A stretch of 64,000 nt of DNA from Arthrobacter sp. efr-133-R2A-120 (GCF_030209835.1 NZ_JARVRF010000019.1:81171-145170), one strand, 5' to 3'; shown: positions 30,681 through 40,327, numbered from the stretch's first letter. Translations and numbers: made by a program. Notes: a model not told the origin generated them from the sequence alone.

Positions 30681-31625
30681 CTAGACTTTCGGGCTGAACC
30701 GGGCCACATCCGCGGCGTTCGTTGCGGCACTCATGAGCAGGGCGGCACCCAACATGTGTGCGCCTACCAGGAAGGCAGGGATGCCGTTGTAGTACTGGGT
30801 AAAGCCAATGACCGCCTGCAGGACCGTCACGGCGAGCAGCAGCAGGGCAGCTGTGCGGAACAGGCCGGTGATTCCCTTACGCAGGACGAAGTAGACGGCG
30901 AAGACGGCTCCCGCCGTGATGAGGTATGCGGGCACTGCGTGGATGTGCGAAAAGAGGTCCCAGTCGAGATCGTTGCGCGGCGCGTTAGCGTCGCCGGCGT
31001 GGGGTCCGGCGCCAGTCACCACGACGCCCAGGCACACAGCGACTACCGAGAAGAACGCGACGGCGGTCATCACGGGGCTCATGGCGCCCGGAATCGCTGC
31101 CAGTGTCCGCTTCATGAAGCGGCCGGTCCGGCCATAGGCGCGGTTGACCAGGAGCGTGGAGAAGACAACCAGGGCCATCGAAACCAGGAAGTGCAGGCCG
31201 ACAACCCACGGGTTCAGATTGGACAGCACGGTAATGCCGCCGATGATGGCCTGTGCCGGAATGCTCGCGAGCAGGCCCACAGCCAGGAGGAAAAGGTCGC
31301 GACGTTCTTTGCGGAGGTTCCACAAATACACCAGCATCAGGACGGCGACGGCTGCCAATGCGAACGTCAACATGCGGTTGCCGAATTCGATGAAGCCGTG
31401 GATGCCCATCTCTGGCGTGTTCACAAGCGAACCGCTGGTGCAGCGCGGCCACGTGGGGCAGCCGAGGCCTGAGGATGTCAGCCGGACCGCGCCGCCGGTG
31501 ACCACCAGGACCACCTGGCCGATCAGTGACAACATCGCCAGCCTGCGGATGGTGCTGTTGACCTCCGTGGGAAGCTTGGCGGTCAACTGCTGGATGGACT
31601 TCGGGAGGCGGGAAGCCGTGCTCAC
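30681..31625 (-). CDS. ctaA: haem A synthase (COX15/CtaA family)
   Basis: 314-residue membrane protein with about eight helices. It oxidises the C8 methyl of haem O to the formyl of haem A. Conserved features are TGGAVRLTSSGLGCPTWPRC (about 43-62), containing the cysteine pair, IEFGNRMLTF (about 79-88) and HFLVSMALV (about 147-155) with haem-ligand histidines, and a late conserved His in HIHAVPAYLI. Convergent with ctaB, its upstream partner in the pathway, and with SURF1 elsewhere in the window supports an aa3-type cytochrome oxidase. Confidence 0.93.
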   Translation of the reverse strand: MSTASRLPKSIQQLTAKLPTEVNSTIRRLAMLSLIGQVVLVVTGGAVRLTSSGLGCPTWPRCTSGSLVNTPEMGIHGFIEFGNRMLTFALAAVAVLMLVYLWNLRKERRDLFLLAVGLLASIPAQAIIGGITVLSNLNPWVVGLHFLVSMALVVFSTLLVNRAYGRTGRFMKRTLAAIPGAMSPVMTAVAFFSVVAVCLGVVVTGAGPHAGDANAPRNDLDWDLFSHIHAVPAYLITAGAVFAVYFVLRKGITGLFRTAALLLLAVTVLQAVIGFTQYYNGIPAFLVGAHMLGAALLMSAATNAADVARFSPKV

Positions 31626-31684
31626 AGTTTTCTCAATTCTCGGTACTCAATTCACGCTGACGGTTCGGTTCCACAAGGGGACGC

Positions 31685-32461
31685 TCAGTTCCATTTGAAC
31701 CAGCGGACGGCGGCCGCGCCAGGGACGATGGTCCACAGCAGCAGCACAAGAACGTAGGGCAGGGAGACGTTGCCGTGGAGGAAAGCGTCCCTGAGAGACT
31801 GCCCCAGTGCTCCCGAGGGCAGGAAGTGCACGACGTTCTGCGCCAGTTCGGGCAAACGCTCGGCAGGGACCACGATTCCGCCGAGGGCGCCCAGCAAGAT
31901 CCAGAGCAGGTTGGTGATGGCGAGGGTTGCCTCCGGCCGCACGGTACCGGCAACCAGGAGCCCGAGCGCAGTGAAGGCTGCAGCGCCGAGAACCAGAAGG
32001 CCCAGGCCCGGAAGCCAGCCTTCGGGACGCGGATGCCAGCCCAGCAGCGCGGCCACGGCGCCTATCACCAGGACCTGGAGGACCAGGACGGCCAAGACGG
32101 CGATGATCTTGCCTGCAATGAGGCCGGTCCGGCCCAGGGGAGTGGTCGAGAGGAAGCGGAGCACACCGTAGCGGCGGTCGAAGCCGGTGGCGATGCCTTG
32201 GCCGGTGAACGCCGTGGACATGGCGCACAGAGCGAGGACGCCCGGGGTCGCGATGTCCACCCGGTTGGCACCCAAGCCATCGAGCAGGGGTGTGACGGTG
32301 AGTCCCACCAAGGCCAGCAACGGCATGATCACTGCGAGGATCAGCTGCTCGCCGTTCCGGATCATAGTCAACGTTTCGTAGCGGCCCTGCAGCAGGATCC
32401 TGCGCATCAAGGGCGCCGGTCCGGCGTGGGGTGTGCTGCGCACGGGGATGGCACTGGTCAT
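31685..32461 (-). CDS. ABC-2-type transporter permease
   Basis: 258 residues with six predicted membrane segments and an ABC-2 permease layout (soluble start, helix at about 38-58, cluster at 95-250). ATG 32461 overlaps the stop of the ATPase gene by 4 nt, so ATPase and permease form a two-gene exporter unit. The neighbourhood (haem A synthesis, suf operon) hints at a respiratory or Fe-S link, but the substrate cannot be inferred. Similar pairs beside ctaA are common in actinobacteria. Confidence 0.85.
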   Translation of the reverse strand: MTSAIPVRSTPHAGPAPLMRRILLQGRYETLTMIRNGEQLILAVIMPLLALVGLTVTPLLDGLGANRVDIATPGVLALCAMSTAFTGQGIATGFDRRYGVLRFLSTTPLGRTGLIAGKIIAVLAVLVLQVLVIGAVAALLGWHPRPEGWLPGLGLLVLGAAAFTALGLLVAGTVRPEATLAITNLLWILLGALGGIVVPAERLPELAQNVVHFLPSGALGQSLRDAFLHGNVSLPYVLVLLLWTIVPGAAAVRWFKWN

Positions 32462-33423
32462 CGGATGTCCCTTCCGGAGATGTCCAGGAAGACGTCTTCC
32501 AAGCTGCGAGCCTCCAAGCGGAGGGACGCCGGCATGATGCCCTTCTCGGCCCACCATGCCGTCAGCTTCGCCAGATGTTGCGGCGTCAGCGTGCCTGCGA
32601 TCGCGTAGCTGCCCGCGCGGCTTTCGGTGATGGTCAGTTCATCTCCGATGGCTGCCGCAATGTCGAGTCCGGCCGGGGCGTCGAAAAACAGGGTGCGTTC
32701 GGTTACCCCGTCCATGGCCTCATGGCCGTGGCTCAACAAGTCGGCGACGGTGCCCTCCGCTACGTTGCGGCCGGCGTCGATGATGTACACATAGTCCGCA
32801 AGCCGTTGGGCGTCGTCCATGAGGTGCGTGGTGAGGATGATGCCCATGCCTGCATCCCGCAGTTCGGCGATGAGTTCAAAGACGATTTGGCGGGACTGGG
32901 GATCGAGCCCTGCGCTGGGCTCGTCCAGGAACAGGACTTCGGGATTGCCGATCAGGGCAGCCGCGAGCGAGAGCCGCTGCTTTTGGCCTCCGGACAAACG
33001 GCGGACGCCGGTGCGGCTGAAGGTGTCGATGCCCAAGCGCTCGACGAGTCCGTCCAGGGGAAGGGGGTTCTGGTACATGCCTGCGATGTGCCGAAGCAAT
33101 GGGATGGGACGGGCCGACGGCGGGAGGCCGCCGTCCTGCAGCATCACGCCGACGCGCGAACGAAGGTTCGCGCCGGCGGCGTCAGGGTCTTCGCCGAGGA
33201 GCCCGATGCGGCCGCCGGTACGCTTTTGAAGGCCTTGCGCGCATTCGAGCGTCGTTGTCTTGCCCGCGCCGTTGGCGCCCAGCAAAGCCGTGATCTGGCC
33301 GTGTTCTGCGAACATTGACAGGTCGCTGACTACCCGGAGCATCTTGCCGTCAAGGGAAGCCAGCGGGCCAACGTCCTTGATGAGTCCATCGATGGTGAGG
33401 ACAGGGGATTCGGGGGATCGCAC
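32458..33423 (-). CDS. ABC transporter ATP-binding protein
   Basis: 321 residues. Walker A GANGAGKTT (about 48-56), signature LSGGQKQRLSLA (about 142-153), Walker B VLFLDEPSAGLD (about 162-173) and a CcmA/DrrA-type C-terminal extension of about 80 residues. Partner of the permease that follows. GTG 33423 is preferred over TTG 33426 because a TAGAAT -10 (33435-33430 on this strand) ends 6 nt before it, suggesting a leaderless message. Divergent from sufR. Confidence 0.9.
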   Translation of the reverse strand: MRSPESPVLTIDGLIKDVGPLASLDGKMLRVVSDLSMFAEHGQITALLGANGAGKTTTLECAQGLQKRTGGRIGLLGEDPDAAGANLRSRVGVMLQDGGLPPSARPIPLLRHIAGMYQNPLPLDGLVERLGIDTFSRTGVRRLSGGQKQRLSLAAALIGNPEVLFLDEPSAGLDPQSRQIVFELIAELRDAGMGIILTTHLMDDAQRLADYVYIIDAGRNVAEGTVADLLSHGHEAMDGVTERTLFFDAPAGLDIAAAIGDELTITESRAGSYAIAGTLTPQHLAKLTAWWAEKGIMPASLRLEARSLEDVFLDISGRDIR

Positions 33424-33429
33424 CAAAGT

Positions 33430-33435
33430 ATTCTA
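33430..33435 (-). promoter_or_regulatory. -10 element of a leaderless ABC ATPase promoter
   Basis: On the minus strand TAGAAT is followed by 6 nt and then GTG 33423. No ribosome site is present. The divergent sufR promoter lies about 50-75 nt away. Confidence 0.45.
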
Positions 33436-33480
33436 CGTGAAGTAGTAGGGGTGCGGCGGGCAAGGTGCCGCAGGCCAGCC

Positions 33481-33508
33481 TTGCCTTACTGGATGCACGG
33501 ACTAAATT
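33481..33508 (+). promoter_or_regulatory. sufR-suf operon promoter
   Basis: TTGCCT (33481-33486) and TAAATT (33503-33508) are spaced 16 nt, a good match to a housekeeping sigma promoter. It lies upstream of sufR, so it probably drives the whole suf operon and is the likely target of SufR autoregulation. Confidence 0.55.
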
Positions 33509-33533
33509 ACGACATGATTGTGTTGTGTATTCC

Positions 33534-34343
33534 ATGAGGAGTTCTGTTTCCGTGCCCGCAGGGCACAGCGCGGTCATGTCTGTGGCCGATGGGACCGCCG
33601 TCGGCGTGGCTGACGCGGAAGACCGTACCCGGGACCGCGTTCTCAATGCGGTGTTGGAGCACGGTCCCGTCAGCGCAGCTGAACTCGGCGACATGCTGGG
33701 TTTCACGCCCGCAGCTGTCCGCCGGCATCTGGATCACCTCCAGCGTGCCGGGGTCATAGAGGTAAAGCGCGTCGCGAAGGCAGGAGCCGGCGCGGGCCGG
33801 CCGGCCCGTCGCTATGTCCTCAGCTCACGGGGGCAGTCGAAGCTCGGGGATGACTACTTGAACATTGCCAGTTCCGCCTTGCGGCGCCTGAGGGACCTCG
33901 CAGGCGAGGAAGCTGTCAGGGACTATGCGGTAGAGCGCTTCGCCGAGATGGAACAGCGCTATGCACCCGAAATCGACCGGGCAGGGTCCGACATAACGGC
34001 CCGCGCTGTGGCGCTGTCGAAGGCGCTTAGCAGGGACGGATATGTTGCATCGGCTGCATCGATTGAGACCAAGGCGCCCCTGCCCGCTTCCCTCTCAAGT
34101 GTCCAGCTGTGCCAGGGCCATTGCCCCATCCAGCAGCTCGCCGCGGAATTTCCCGTTTTTTGCGACACCGAGACCGAACTGTTTTCCCGTTTGGTCGGCG
34201 TCGATGTCCGCAGGCTCTCTACCCTCGCGCAGGGCGGACATGTCTGCACCACCCACATTCCTACCGGCAGGCCAGCCGCCAAGGAGGCCCTCGGGTTTCC
34301 AAAGCTGCGGGCCACGCCCCATGTCGAATCAAACAATCAGTAA
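33534..34343 (+). CDS. sufR: SufR-type Fe-S-sensing transcriptional regulator
   Basis: About 269 residues. N-terminal winged helix (about 24-90: [37 protein letters not shown]) and a C-terminal cysteine cluster (CQGHC, then FCDTE and HVCTTH, about residues 193-243) of the kind that ligates a [4Fe-4S] cluster in SufR. It represses the suf operon when clusters are plentiful. It directly precedes sufB with 11 nt between. Start uncertain: ATG 33534 is used; GTG 33552 has an AGGAG site 10 nt upstream. Confidence 0.88.
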   Translation: MRSSVSVPAGHSAVMSVADGTAVGVADAEDRTRDRVLNAVLEHGPVSAAELGDMLGFTPAAVRRHLDHLQRAGVIEVKRVAKAGAGAGRPARRYVLSSRGQSKLGDDYLNIASSALRRLRDLAGEEAVRDYAVERFAEMEQRYAPEIDRAGSDITARAVALSKALSRDGYVASAASIETKAPLPASLSSVQLCQGHCPIQQLAAEFPVFCDTETELFSRLVGVDVRRLSTLAQGGHVCTTHIPTGRPAAKEALGFPKLRATPHVESNNQ

Positions 34344-34354
34344 GAAAGGCCGTG

Positions 34355-35830
34355 ATGACGGGTCAATTAGCTGAAGGAACAGCAGAGAAAGCGCTAGCTG
34401 ACGGTGCTGTGATCTCGGAGATTCTGGAGAAGAATCCCGAGCTGCACGGTATTGGCAACTACGAGTACGGATGGGCTGACAAGAACGACGTCGGCGCAAA
34501 CGCACGCCGTGGTCTCAACGAAGAGGTAGTCCGCGACATTTCGGCGAAGAAGAACGAGCCGGAATGGATGCTGGACCTGCGCCTCAAGGGCTTGAAGTAC
34601 TTCGACCGCAAGCCCATGCCCACCTGGGGTGCAGACCTCTCCGGCATCGACTTCGACAACATCAAGTATTTCGTGCGCTCCACCGAGAAGCAGGCTGCCA
34701 CGTGGGAAGACCTCCCCGAGGACATCCGCAACACCTACGAGAAGCTGGGCATCCCGGAAGCCGAGCGCAGCCGCCTCGTGTCCGGCGTGGCCGCGCAGTA
34801 TGAGTCCGAGGTCGTGTACCACCAGATCCGCGAGGACCTGGAAAAGCAGGGCGTGATCTTCCTGGACACCGACACCGCGCTTCGCGAGCACCCGGAGATC
34901 TTCCAGGAGTACTTCGGCACCATCATTCCGGTGGGCGACAACAAGTTCGCGTCGTTGAACACGGCCGTTTGGTCCGGCGGTTCCTTCGTGTATGTCCCCA
35001 AGGGCGTCCACGTGGACATCCCGCTGCAGGCCTACTTCCGCATCAACACCGAGAACATGGGCCAGTTCGAGCGCACGCTGATCATCGCGGATGAGGACTC
35101 CTACGTCCACTACATCGAAGGCTGCACCGCTCCGATCTACACTTCGGACTCGCTGCACTCCGCCGTGGTGGAAATCATCGTGAAGAAGGGCGCCCGCGTC
35201 CGTTACACGACCATCCAGAACTGGTCGACCAACGTGTACAACCTGGTCACCAAGCGTGCCATCTGCGAAGAAGGCGCCACCATGGAATGGATTGATGGCA
35301 ACATCGGCTCCAAGGTGACCATGAAGTATCCGGCCGTCTACCTGGTCGGCGAGCACGCCAAGGGTGAGACCCTGTCGATCGCGTTCGCCGGCGAAGGCCA
35401 GCACCAGGACACCGGCTCGAAGATGGTCCACATCGCGCCGAACACCAAGAGCTCAATCATCTCCAAGTCCGTGGCCCGCGGCGGCGGCCGTGCAGCGTAC
35501 CGAGGCCTGGTCCAGGTCCGCGAAGGCGCCAAGCACTCCGCCAACACCGTGCGTTGCGACGCTTTGTTGGTAGACACCATTTCCCGTTCCGACACCTATC
35601 CCTACATCGACATCCGCGAGGATGACGTGGTGATGGGTCACGAGGCCACCGTTTCCCGAGTCAGCGAGGAGCAGCTCTTCTATCTGATGTCCCGCGGTAT
35701 GCCCGAGGACGAGGCCATGGCCATGATCGTGCGCGGCTTCATTGAGCCGATTGCCCGTGAGTTGCCTATGGAATACGCCCTTGAACTCAACCGCCTGATT
35801 GAACTGCAGATGGAAGGATCCGTCGGTTAG
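34355..35830 (+). CDS. sufB: Fe-S cluster assembly scaffold protein SufB
   Basis: 491 residues. SufB is the main scaffold of the SufBC2D complex. The family is clear from GYEYGW-like [14 protein letters not shown] near the start, [20 protein letters not shown] (about 207-226), [14 protein letters not shown] with the conserved Cys, and the C-terminal [18 protein letters not shown] 34355 has GAAAGG upstream; it is 11 nt from the sufR stop. Followed directly by sufD. Confidence 0.96.
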   Translation: MTGQLAEGTAEKALADGAVISEILEKNPELHGIGNYEYGWADKNDVGANARRGLNEEVVRDISAKKNEPEWMLDLRLKGLKYFDRKPMPTWGADLSGIDFDNIKYFVRSTEKQAATWEDLPEDIRNTYEKLGIPEAERSRLVSGVAAQYESEVVYHQIREDLEKQGVIFLDTDTALREHPEIFQEYFGTIIPVGDNKFASLNTAVWSGGSFVYVPKGVHVDIPLQAYFRINTENMGQFERTLIIADEDSYVHYIEGCTAPIYTSDSLHSAVVEIIVKKGARVRYTTIQNWSTNVYNLVTKRAICEEGATMEWIDGNIGSKVTMKYPAVYLVGEHAKGETLSIAFAGEGQHQDTGSKMVHIAPNTKSSIISKSVARGGGRAAYRGLVQVREGAKHSANTVRCDALLVDTISRSDTYPYIDIREDDVVMGHEATVSRVSEEQLFYLMSRGMPEDEAMAMIVRGFIEPIARELPMEYALELNRLIELQMEGSVG

Positions 35831-35832
35831 CA

Positions 35833-37161
35833 ATGACTGAAATCACTACTGAAAAGGCCCGCATCGGCGCGCCCTCGGCACAGCCATTTATCGACGGCTT
35901 CACCGAAGAAGGCGAGAACCTCTCGCCCGTCAACACCGGCACGAACACGTCTTCCACCTCGGAAAAGGCCTTGGAACAGGCTCCTTCGGCCGGACCGCTT
36001 GCAGGCGCCTCGGCCAAGAGCCACTCCCACGGCGGCGGCGTTGGAATTCCGGACAGCTCACGCGCAGGTCGACTGACCTCGTACAAGCTGGCCGACTTCA
36101 AGCCCCTCACCGGGCTGGAAGAAGACTGGCGCTTCACCCCGCTCAAGCGCCTTCGCGGCCTTCACAACGAGGTCCTCTCCGGTTCGGCACCGTCGGTCGC
36201 CGTTACCGCCCCGGAGGGCGTCGTCGTCGAGACCGTGGGGCGGGACGATGCCCGCATCGGGTCGGCGGCCATTCCGGAGGACCGCGTGTCCGCCAACGCT
36301 TGGGAGAACTTCAAGGAGGCCACCGTCATCACGGTGCCCGCCGAGCTCCAGCTCGACGGCGAAGTGTCCGTCCTGCTGACCGGCACCTCCACGGAAGCTT
36401 CCGCCCAGCACATAGTGATCGTGGCAGGGCGCTTCTCCAAGTCCCGGATCGTCCTGGACCACCAGGGCAGCGCGATCGTTTCCGAGAACGTCGAAATCCT
36501 CGTCGAAGACGGTGCCGACCTGACGGTCATCTCGCTCCAGGAATGGAACGACGACGCCGTTCACGCCTCGTCGCAGCAGGCCAAGCTGGGCCGTGACGCC
36601 AAGTTCAAGCACATCGTGGTCAGCCTCGGCGGCGACGTCGTGCGCATGACTCCGTCCACGCGCTTCACTGCACCGGGCGCTGAAGCCGAGATGTTCGGCC
36701 TGTACTTCGCCGACGCCGGACAGCACCTTGAGCAGCGCTTGTTCGTTGACCACGCCGTGGCCAACTGCAAGTCCAACGTCCTGTACAAGGGCGCCCTGCA
36801 AGGCCGCAACGCGCATACGGTGTGGGTTGGCGACGTCCTGATCCGCAAGGAAGCCGAAGGCACCGATACCTACGAGGCCAACCGCAACCTGGTCCTCACG
36901 GACGGTGCGCGCGCCGACTCGGTGCCGAACCTGGAAATTGAAACGGGCCTGATCGAGGGTGCCGGCCACGCCAGCGCCACCGGCCGCTTCGATGACGAAC
37001 ACCTGTTCTACCTCATGGCACGCGGCATCCCTGAAGACGTAGCCCGCCGATTGGTGGTCCGCGGCTTCCTCAACGAGATCATCCAGCAGATCAAGGTACC
37101 GGCACTCGAAGAGCGCCTGACCGAAGCTGTTGAGCGTGAGCTCGCCGCGAGCGACAACTAA
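35833..37161 (+). CDS. sufD: Fe-S cluster assembly protein SufD
   Basis: 442 residues. It shares the right-handed beta-helix of SufB and pairs with it in SufBC2D; needed for iron supply. Conserved stretches include YKLADFKPLTGLEEDWRFTP (about 83-102), the core near LYFADAGQHLEQRLFVDH, and the C-terminal ARGIPEDVARRLVVRGFLNE (about 396-415). The N-terminal 75 residues are low in complexity (Ser/Thr/Gly/Ala), as is common in actinobacterial SufD. Two nt after the sufB stop. Confidence 0.95.
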   Translation: MTEITTEKARIGAPSAQPFIDGFTEEGENLSPVNTGTNTSSTSEKALEQAPSAGPLAGASAKSHSHGGGVGIPDSSRAGRLTSYKLADFKPLTGLEEDWRFTPLKRLRGLHNEVLSGSAPSVAVTAPEGVVVETVGRDDARIGSAAIPEDRVSANAWENFKEATVITVPAELQLDGEVSVLLTGTSTEASAQHIVIVAGRFSKSRIVLDHQGSAIVSENVEILVEDGADLTVISLQEWNDDAVHASSQQAKLGRDAKFKHIVVSLGGDVVRMTPSTRFTAPGAEAEMFGLYFADAGQHLEQRLFVDHAVANCKSNVLYKGALQGRNAHTVWVGDVLIRKEAEGTDTYEANRNLVLTDGARADSVPNLEIETGLIEGAGHASATGRFDDEHLFYLMARGIPEDVARRLVVRGFLNEIIQQIKVPALEERLTEAVERELAASDN

Positions 37162-37187
37162 TACAAGCCAAGCAGGGAAAACAGACT

Positions 37188-37544
37188 ATGAGCGATCAGC
37201 CACAAGGCGAACTGGTATGCAACGCCAACGAGATCCAGGTCAAGCAGGCGCTGCGCATCCTGATCGATGACTACCCCGTAGCCATCGTCAAGGACTCGAT
37301 GGGTCAGATCCACGCCATCGGCGACACCTGCTCGCATGCGGACATTTCGCTCTCCGAGGGCGAAATCGAAGGCTGCGCGATCGAATGCTGGGGCCACGGT
37401 TCCCAGTTCGATCTCCGCACCGGACAGCCCTTGCAGCTCCCTGCCTACGACCCCGTCCCGGTCTTCGCCGTCAGCCTCGACGGCGACGACGTCTACGTGG
37501 ACGTGACCAACGTTGTGAACGGCGCCTCAGTACAGAACTACTGA
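37188..37544 (+). CDS. Rieske-type [2Fe-2S] ferredoxin in the suf operon
   Basis: 118 residues. A Rieske domain with ligands in CSHADIS (Cys, His; about 47-53) and CWGHGSQF (Cys, His; about 68-75). This is the non-haem Rieske ferredoxin type found inside actinobacterial suf operons, where it probably supplies electrons for assembly or carries the finished cluster. It sits between sufD and sufC with short gaps (26 and 38 nt). The role in assembly is inferred from position. Confidence 0.9.
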   Translation: MSDQPQGELVCNANEIQVKQALRILIDDYPVAIVKDSMGQIHAIGDTCSHADISLSEGEIEGCAIECWGHGSQFDLRTGQPLQLPAYDPVPVFAVSLDGDDVYVDVTNVVNGASVQNY

Positions 37545-37582
37545 GCGCCAAGTGCCTAAAGACTTACGAAAGAAAGAAGAGC

Positions 37583-38377
37583 ATGTCTACTCTTGAGATC
37601 AAGGACCTGCACGTCAGCATCGAGACGGAGCAGGGCACCAAAGAGATCCTGAAGGGCGTCAGCCTGACCATCAAGACCGGCGAGACCCACGCGATCATGG
37701 GCCCCAACGGTTCGGGCAAGTCCACCCTGGCGTCCACCATTGCCGGCCACCCGCGCTACAACGTCACACGCGGCACCATCACGCTCGACGGCGAAGACGT
37801 GCTGGCCATGAGCGTTGACCAGCGCGCCCGCGCAGGCGTCTTCCTGGCCATGCAGTACCCCGTAGAGGTTCCGGGCGTCACCATGACCAACTTCCTGCGC
37901 ACCGCCAAGACCGCAATCGACGGCGAAGCTCCCGCCCTCCGCACCTGGACCAAGGACGTCAAGGCGGCCATGCAGCAACTGCGTATCGACGCCGACTTCG
38001 CACAGCGCAACGTCAACGAGGGCTTCTCCGGCGGCGAGAAGAAGCGAGTGGAGATCCTCCAGCTCGAACTCTTCAAGCCGAAGTTCGCCGTGCTTGACGA
38101 GACCGACTCCGGCCTGGACGTCGACGCGCTCAAGGTCGTCTCCGAGGGCGTCAACCGCGCCCACGCCACGGGCAACATGGGTACCTTGCTCATCACCCAC
38201 TACACCCGCATCCTGCGCTACATCAAGCCGGACTTCGTCCACGTGTTTGTCGATGGCCAGGTTGTCGAAGAGGGCGGCCCTGAATTGGCCGACCGCCTCG
38301 AAGAAGAAGGCTACGACCGTTACGCCACGGGCGCCGGCGCAGCCACCATCGCTGCTGCCGCAGCAGCACAGGCCTAG
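37583..38377 (+). CDS. sufC: Fe-S cluster assembly ATPase SufC
   Basis: 264 residues. ABC-type ATPase of the SufBC2D complex. Walker A GPNGSGKST (about 40-48), signature FSGGEKKRVEILQ (about 148-160) and Walker B AVLDETDSGLD (about 170-180). The short Ala-rich C-terminus is unremarkable. ATG 37583 follows AGAAAGAAGAG. sufT begins 14 nt later. There is no sufS or sufU after it. Confidence 0.95.
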   Translation: MSTLEIKDLHVSIETEQGTKEILKGVSLTIKTGETHAIMGPNGSGKSTLASTIAGHPRYNVTRGTITLDGEDVLAMSVDQRARAGVFLAMQYPVEVPGVTMTNFLRTAKTAIDGEAPALRTWTKDVKAAMQQLRIDADFAQRNVNEGFSGGEKKRVEILQLELFKPKFAVLDETDSGLDVDALKVVSEGVNRAHATGNMGTLLITHYTRILRYIKPDFVHVFVDGQVVEEGGPELADRLEEEGYDRYATGAGAATIAAAAAAQA

Positions 38378-38391
38378 TTAGGACTCCCGCC

Positions 38392-38724
38392 ATGACCGAA
38401 ATCAACGCGGCTCGCACCAGCCTCGAGGACGTCGAGGAGGCGCTCAAGGATGTCATTGACCCGGAACTCGGTGTCAACGTGGTGGACCTTGGGCTGCTCT
38501 ACGGTCTGAAGTACTCCGAGGAGGACGGCGCTCTGCTCATCGACATGACGTTGACGACGGCGGCCTGTCCGCTGACGGATGTCCTCGAAGAGCAGGTCGG
38601 CCAGTCCCTCGACGGCATCGTGGACGACTGGCGCCTCAACTGGGTATGGATGCCGCCATGGGGTCCCGAGCGGATCACGGACGACGGCAAAGACCAGATG
38701 CGGGCCCTCGGCTTCAACATCTAG
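38392..38724 (+). CDS. sufT: Fe-S maturation factor SufT (MIP18/DUF59)
   Basis: 110 residues of the MIP18 family. The conserved start EALKDVIDPELGVNVVDLGL (about 16-35) and the Cys-containing TTAACPLTDVLEEQV (about 58-72) are diagnostic. SufT-type proteins help deliver Fe-S clusters to some target enzymes. Last gene of the suf operon. A 50-bp palindrome lies downstream. Confidence 0.93.
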   Translation: MTEINAARTSLEDVEEALKDVIDPELGVNVVDLGLLYGLKYSEEDGALLIDMTLTTAACPLTDVLEEQVGQSLDGIVDDWRLNWVWMPPWGPERITDDGKDQMRALGFNI

Positions 38725-38796
38725 GTCCCCACCGCCTCCCTAGCCTCGCTTCGCTTCGGCCAGGGAACCCTCGGCGGCGGAGGCCCCTGCTTAGGT

Positions 38797-38846
38797 TACG
38801 ACGACGGCCGGTCACCTTTCGCGAAAGGTGACCGGCCGTCGTCGTA
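38797..38846. repeat. perfect 50-bp palindrome downstream of the suf operon
   Basis: Every position from 38797 to 38846 pairs with its mirror around 38821/38822; the centre is TTTCGCGAAA and the arms contain ACGACGACGGCCGGTCACC. With no unpaired loop it would form a very stable hairpin in RNA and could terminate suf transcription, although no T-tract follows. It ends 60 nt before the -10 of the next gene. Confidence 0.8.
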
Positions 38847-38905
38847 CCTAGATCTCCCGACCGCACGAGTGGCGTCACAGTAAGCCGCGGACCCACCGCA
38901 CAGGC

Positions 38906-38911
38906 TAAAAT
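38906..38911 (+). promoter_or_regulatory. -10 element of a leaderless acyl-CoA ligase promoter
   Basis: TAAAAT lies 6 nt before ATG 38918 (3 nt before ATG 38915), without a ribosome site in between. This supports the second ATG as the start. Confidence 0.45.
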
Positions 38912-38917
38912 TCGATG

Positions 38918-40327
38918 ATGCCTTTTCTGGACAAACTTCAGCTCTGGGCCGATGAACGCCCCGACGACACCGCCGTCGTCGTCGGCGGCAAACGGCTCAA
39001 CTGGGCTGACCTTCGGGACGCCGCCACCCTGCGCCTGGAGGAGACGGCCGCGACGACGGTACTCGCCGAGCCCAATTCCCTTGACTTCGTGGTGGCTTAC
39101 ACGGCCGCCGTGGCCGGCGAACGGCGCTGCGCCGTGCTCGACCCGTTGTGGCCGCAAGCCATGATCGATGAGGTCGCCCAGAGGATCGGACAAGCCGGGC
39201 CCGCCACCAGCCGGGAGCTTGGCAACGGTGACGAGTTGTCCGACGGCGATCTGGACTCCACGTTCCTGATCGGACTGACGTCCGGAACCACGTCCGTTCC
39301 CAAAGCCTTCACCCGTTCACGGCATTCGTGGCAAGTCTCGTTCGACGCCTCCATCGAGTTCTTCGGGCTCACACCGGAGGACAGGACGCTCGCGCCCGGA
39401 CCGCTGGCCGCGAGCTTGAACCTGTACGCCCTGTCCGAATGCCTGTATGCCGGGGCGGCCTTCCACACTTTGGAGACATTCGACGTCGGCGATGTCCACG
39501 CAGCGATCAGTTACGACGGCGTCACCCGGCTGGTCCTCGTGCCCACCATGCTACGACTGTTGAGCGAGCGCGGATTGACCGGGGGCGTGGACGCATCCGG
39601 CGTGCGGAGCATCATCTGCGCAGGCTCGAAGCTCGACGCCCGTACCCTCGAAGCGGCCAGGCGTTGGGCGCCCAATGCTGCAATTTTCGAGTACTACGGC
39701 GCGTCCGAGCTCAGCTTTGTTTCCGGAACGCGGCTCGCTGCCGGTGAACCGCTCGACGCCGGCGGCACGGGAATCGGCCAACCGTTTCCCGGCGTCGAAC
39801 TCAAGATCATGGACGACGACGGCGCGGAGCGGCCCGAAGGGGCCGACGGGAATATCTGCGTCCGGTCCGGCATGGTCAGCAACGGGTATCTCTGGGGCGA
39901 TGACGGCCAGGCGCTACGTTGCTTTGACGGTTGGTACACGGTGGGGGACCAGGGCTATGTGGATTCCGGTGTCCTGCATATCCTCGGCCGTCGGTCCGAC
40001 ATGATCATCACCTCCGGGAGGAACGTCTATCCCCACGAAGTGGAGCTTGCCTTGGCATCGGTTCCCGGGGTTTCGGCGGCCGTCGCGGCTGGAATGCTGG
40101 ACGAAGTCCGCGGCCAGAAAGTTGTCGCCGGAATCGTTCCCGCCTACGGATCCGTGACTGCAACCCAGGTGAAGACGGGCCTTGACGGCCTGCTCGCCCG
40201 GGACAAGCGGCCCCTGCGGTATTTCACGCTGTCCGAATTGCCCGTGACGGACCGCGGGAAGGTCAGCCGCCAAATGTTGCTCGACTGGATTGAGAACAAC
40301 GATCCGCGGGCGAAACCCCTTGCCTAG
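38918..40327 (+). CDS. AMP-binding acyl-CoA ligase (biotin-cluster associated)
   Basis: 469-residue ANL-superfamily adenylating enzyme. Core motifs are LTSGTTSVPKAFTRS (P-loop, about 112-126), IFEYYGASEL (about 247-256), GWYTVGDQGYV and DMIITSGRNVYPHEVE, with the catalytic Lys in DRGKVSRQML near the C-terminus. It should make an acyl-CoA from a carboxylate, ATP and CoA. The acyl specificity is not readable. It is followed by a thiolase and faces bioN-bioM-bioY, an association also seen in Bacillus (yhfU-yhfT-yhfS), so a role in pimelate or biotin-precursor use is inferred. Start by the leaderless promoter. Confidence 0.85.
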   Translation: MPFLDKLQLWADERPDDTAVVVGGKRLNWADLRDAATLRLEETAATTVLAEPNSLDFVVAYTAAVAGERRCAVLDPLWPQAMIDEVAQRIGQAGPATSRELGNGDELSDGDLDSTFLIGLTSGTTSVPKAFTRSRHSWQVSFDASIEFFGLTPEDRTLAPGPLAASLNLYALSECLYAGAAFHTLETFDVGDVHAAISYDGVTRLVLVPTMLRLLSERGLTGGVDASGVRSIICAGSKLDARTLEAARRWAPNAAIFEYYGASELSFVSGTRLAAGEPLDAGGTGIGQPFPGVELKIMDDDGAERPEGADGNICVRSGMVSNGYLWGDDGQALRCFDGWYTVGDQGYVDSGVLHILGRRSDMIITSGRNVYPHEVELALASVPGVSAAVAAGMLDEVRGQKVVAGIVPAYGSVTATQVKTGLDGLLARDKRPLRYFTLSELPVTDRGKVSRQMLLDWIENNDPRAKPLA

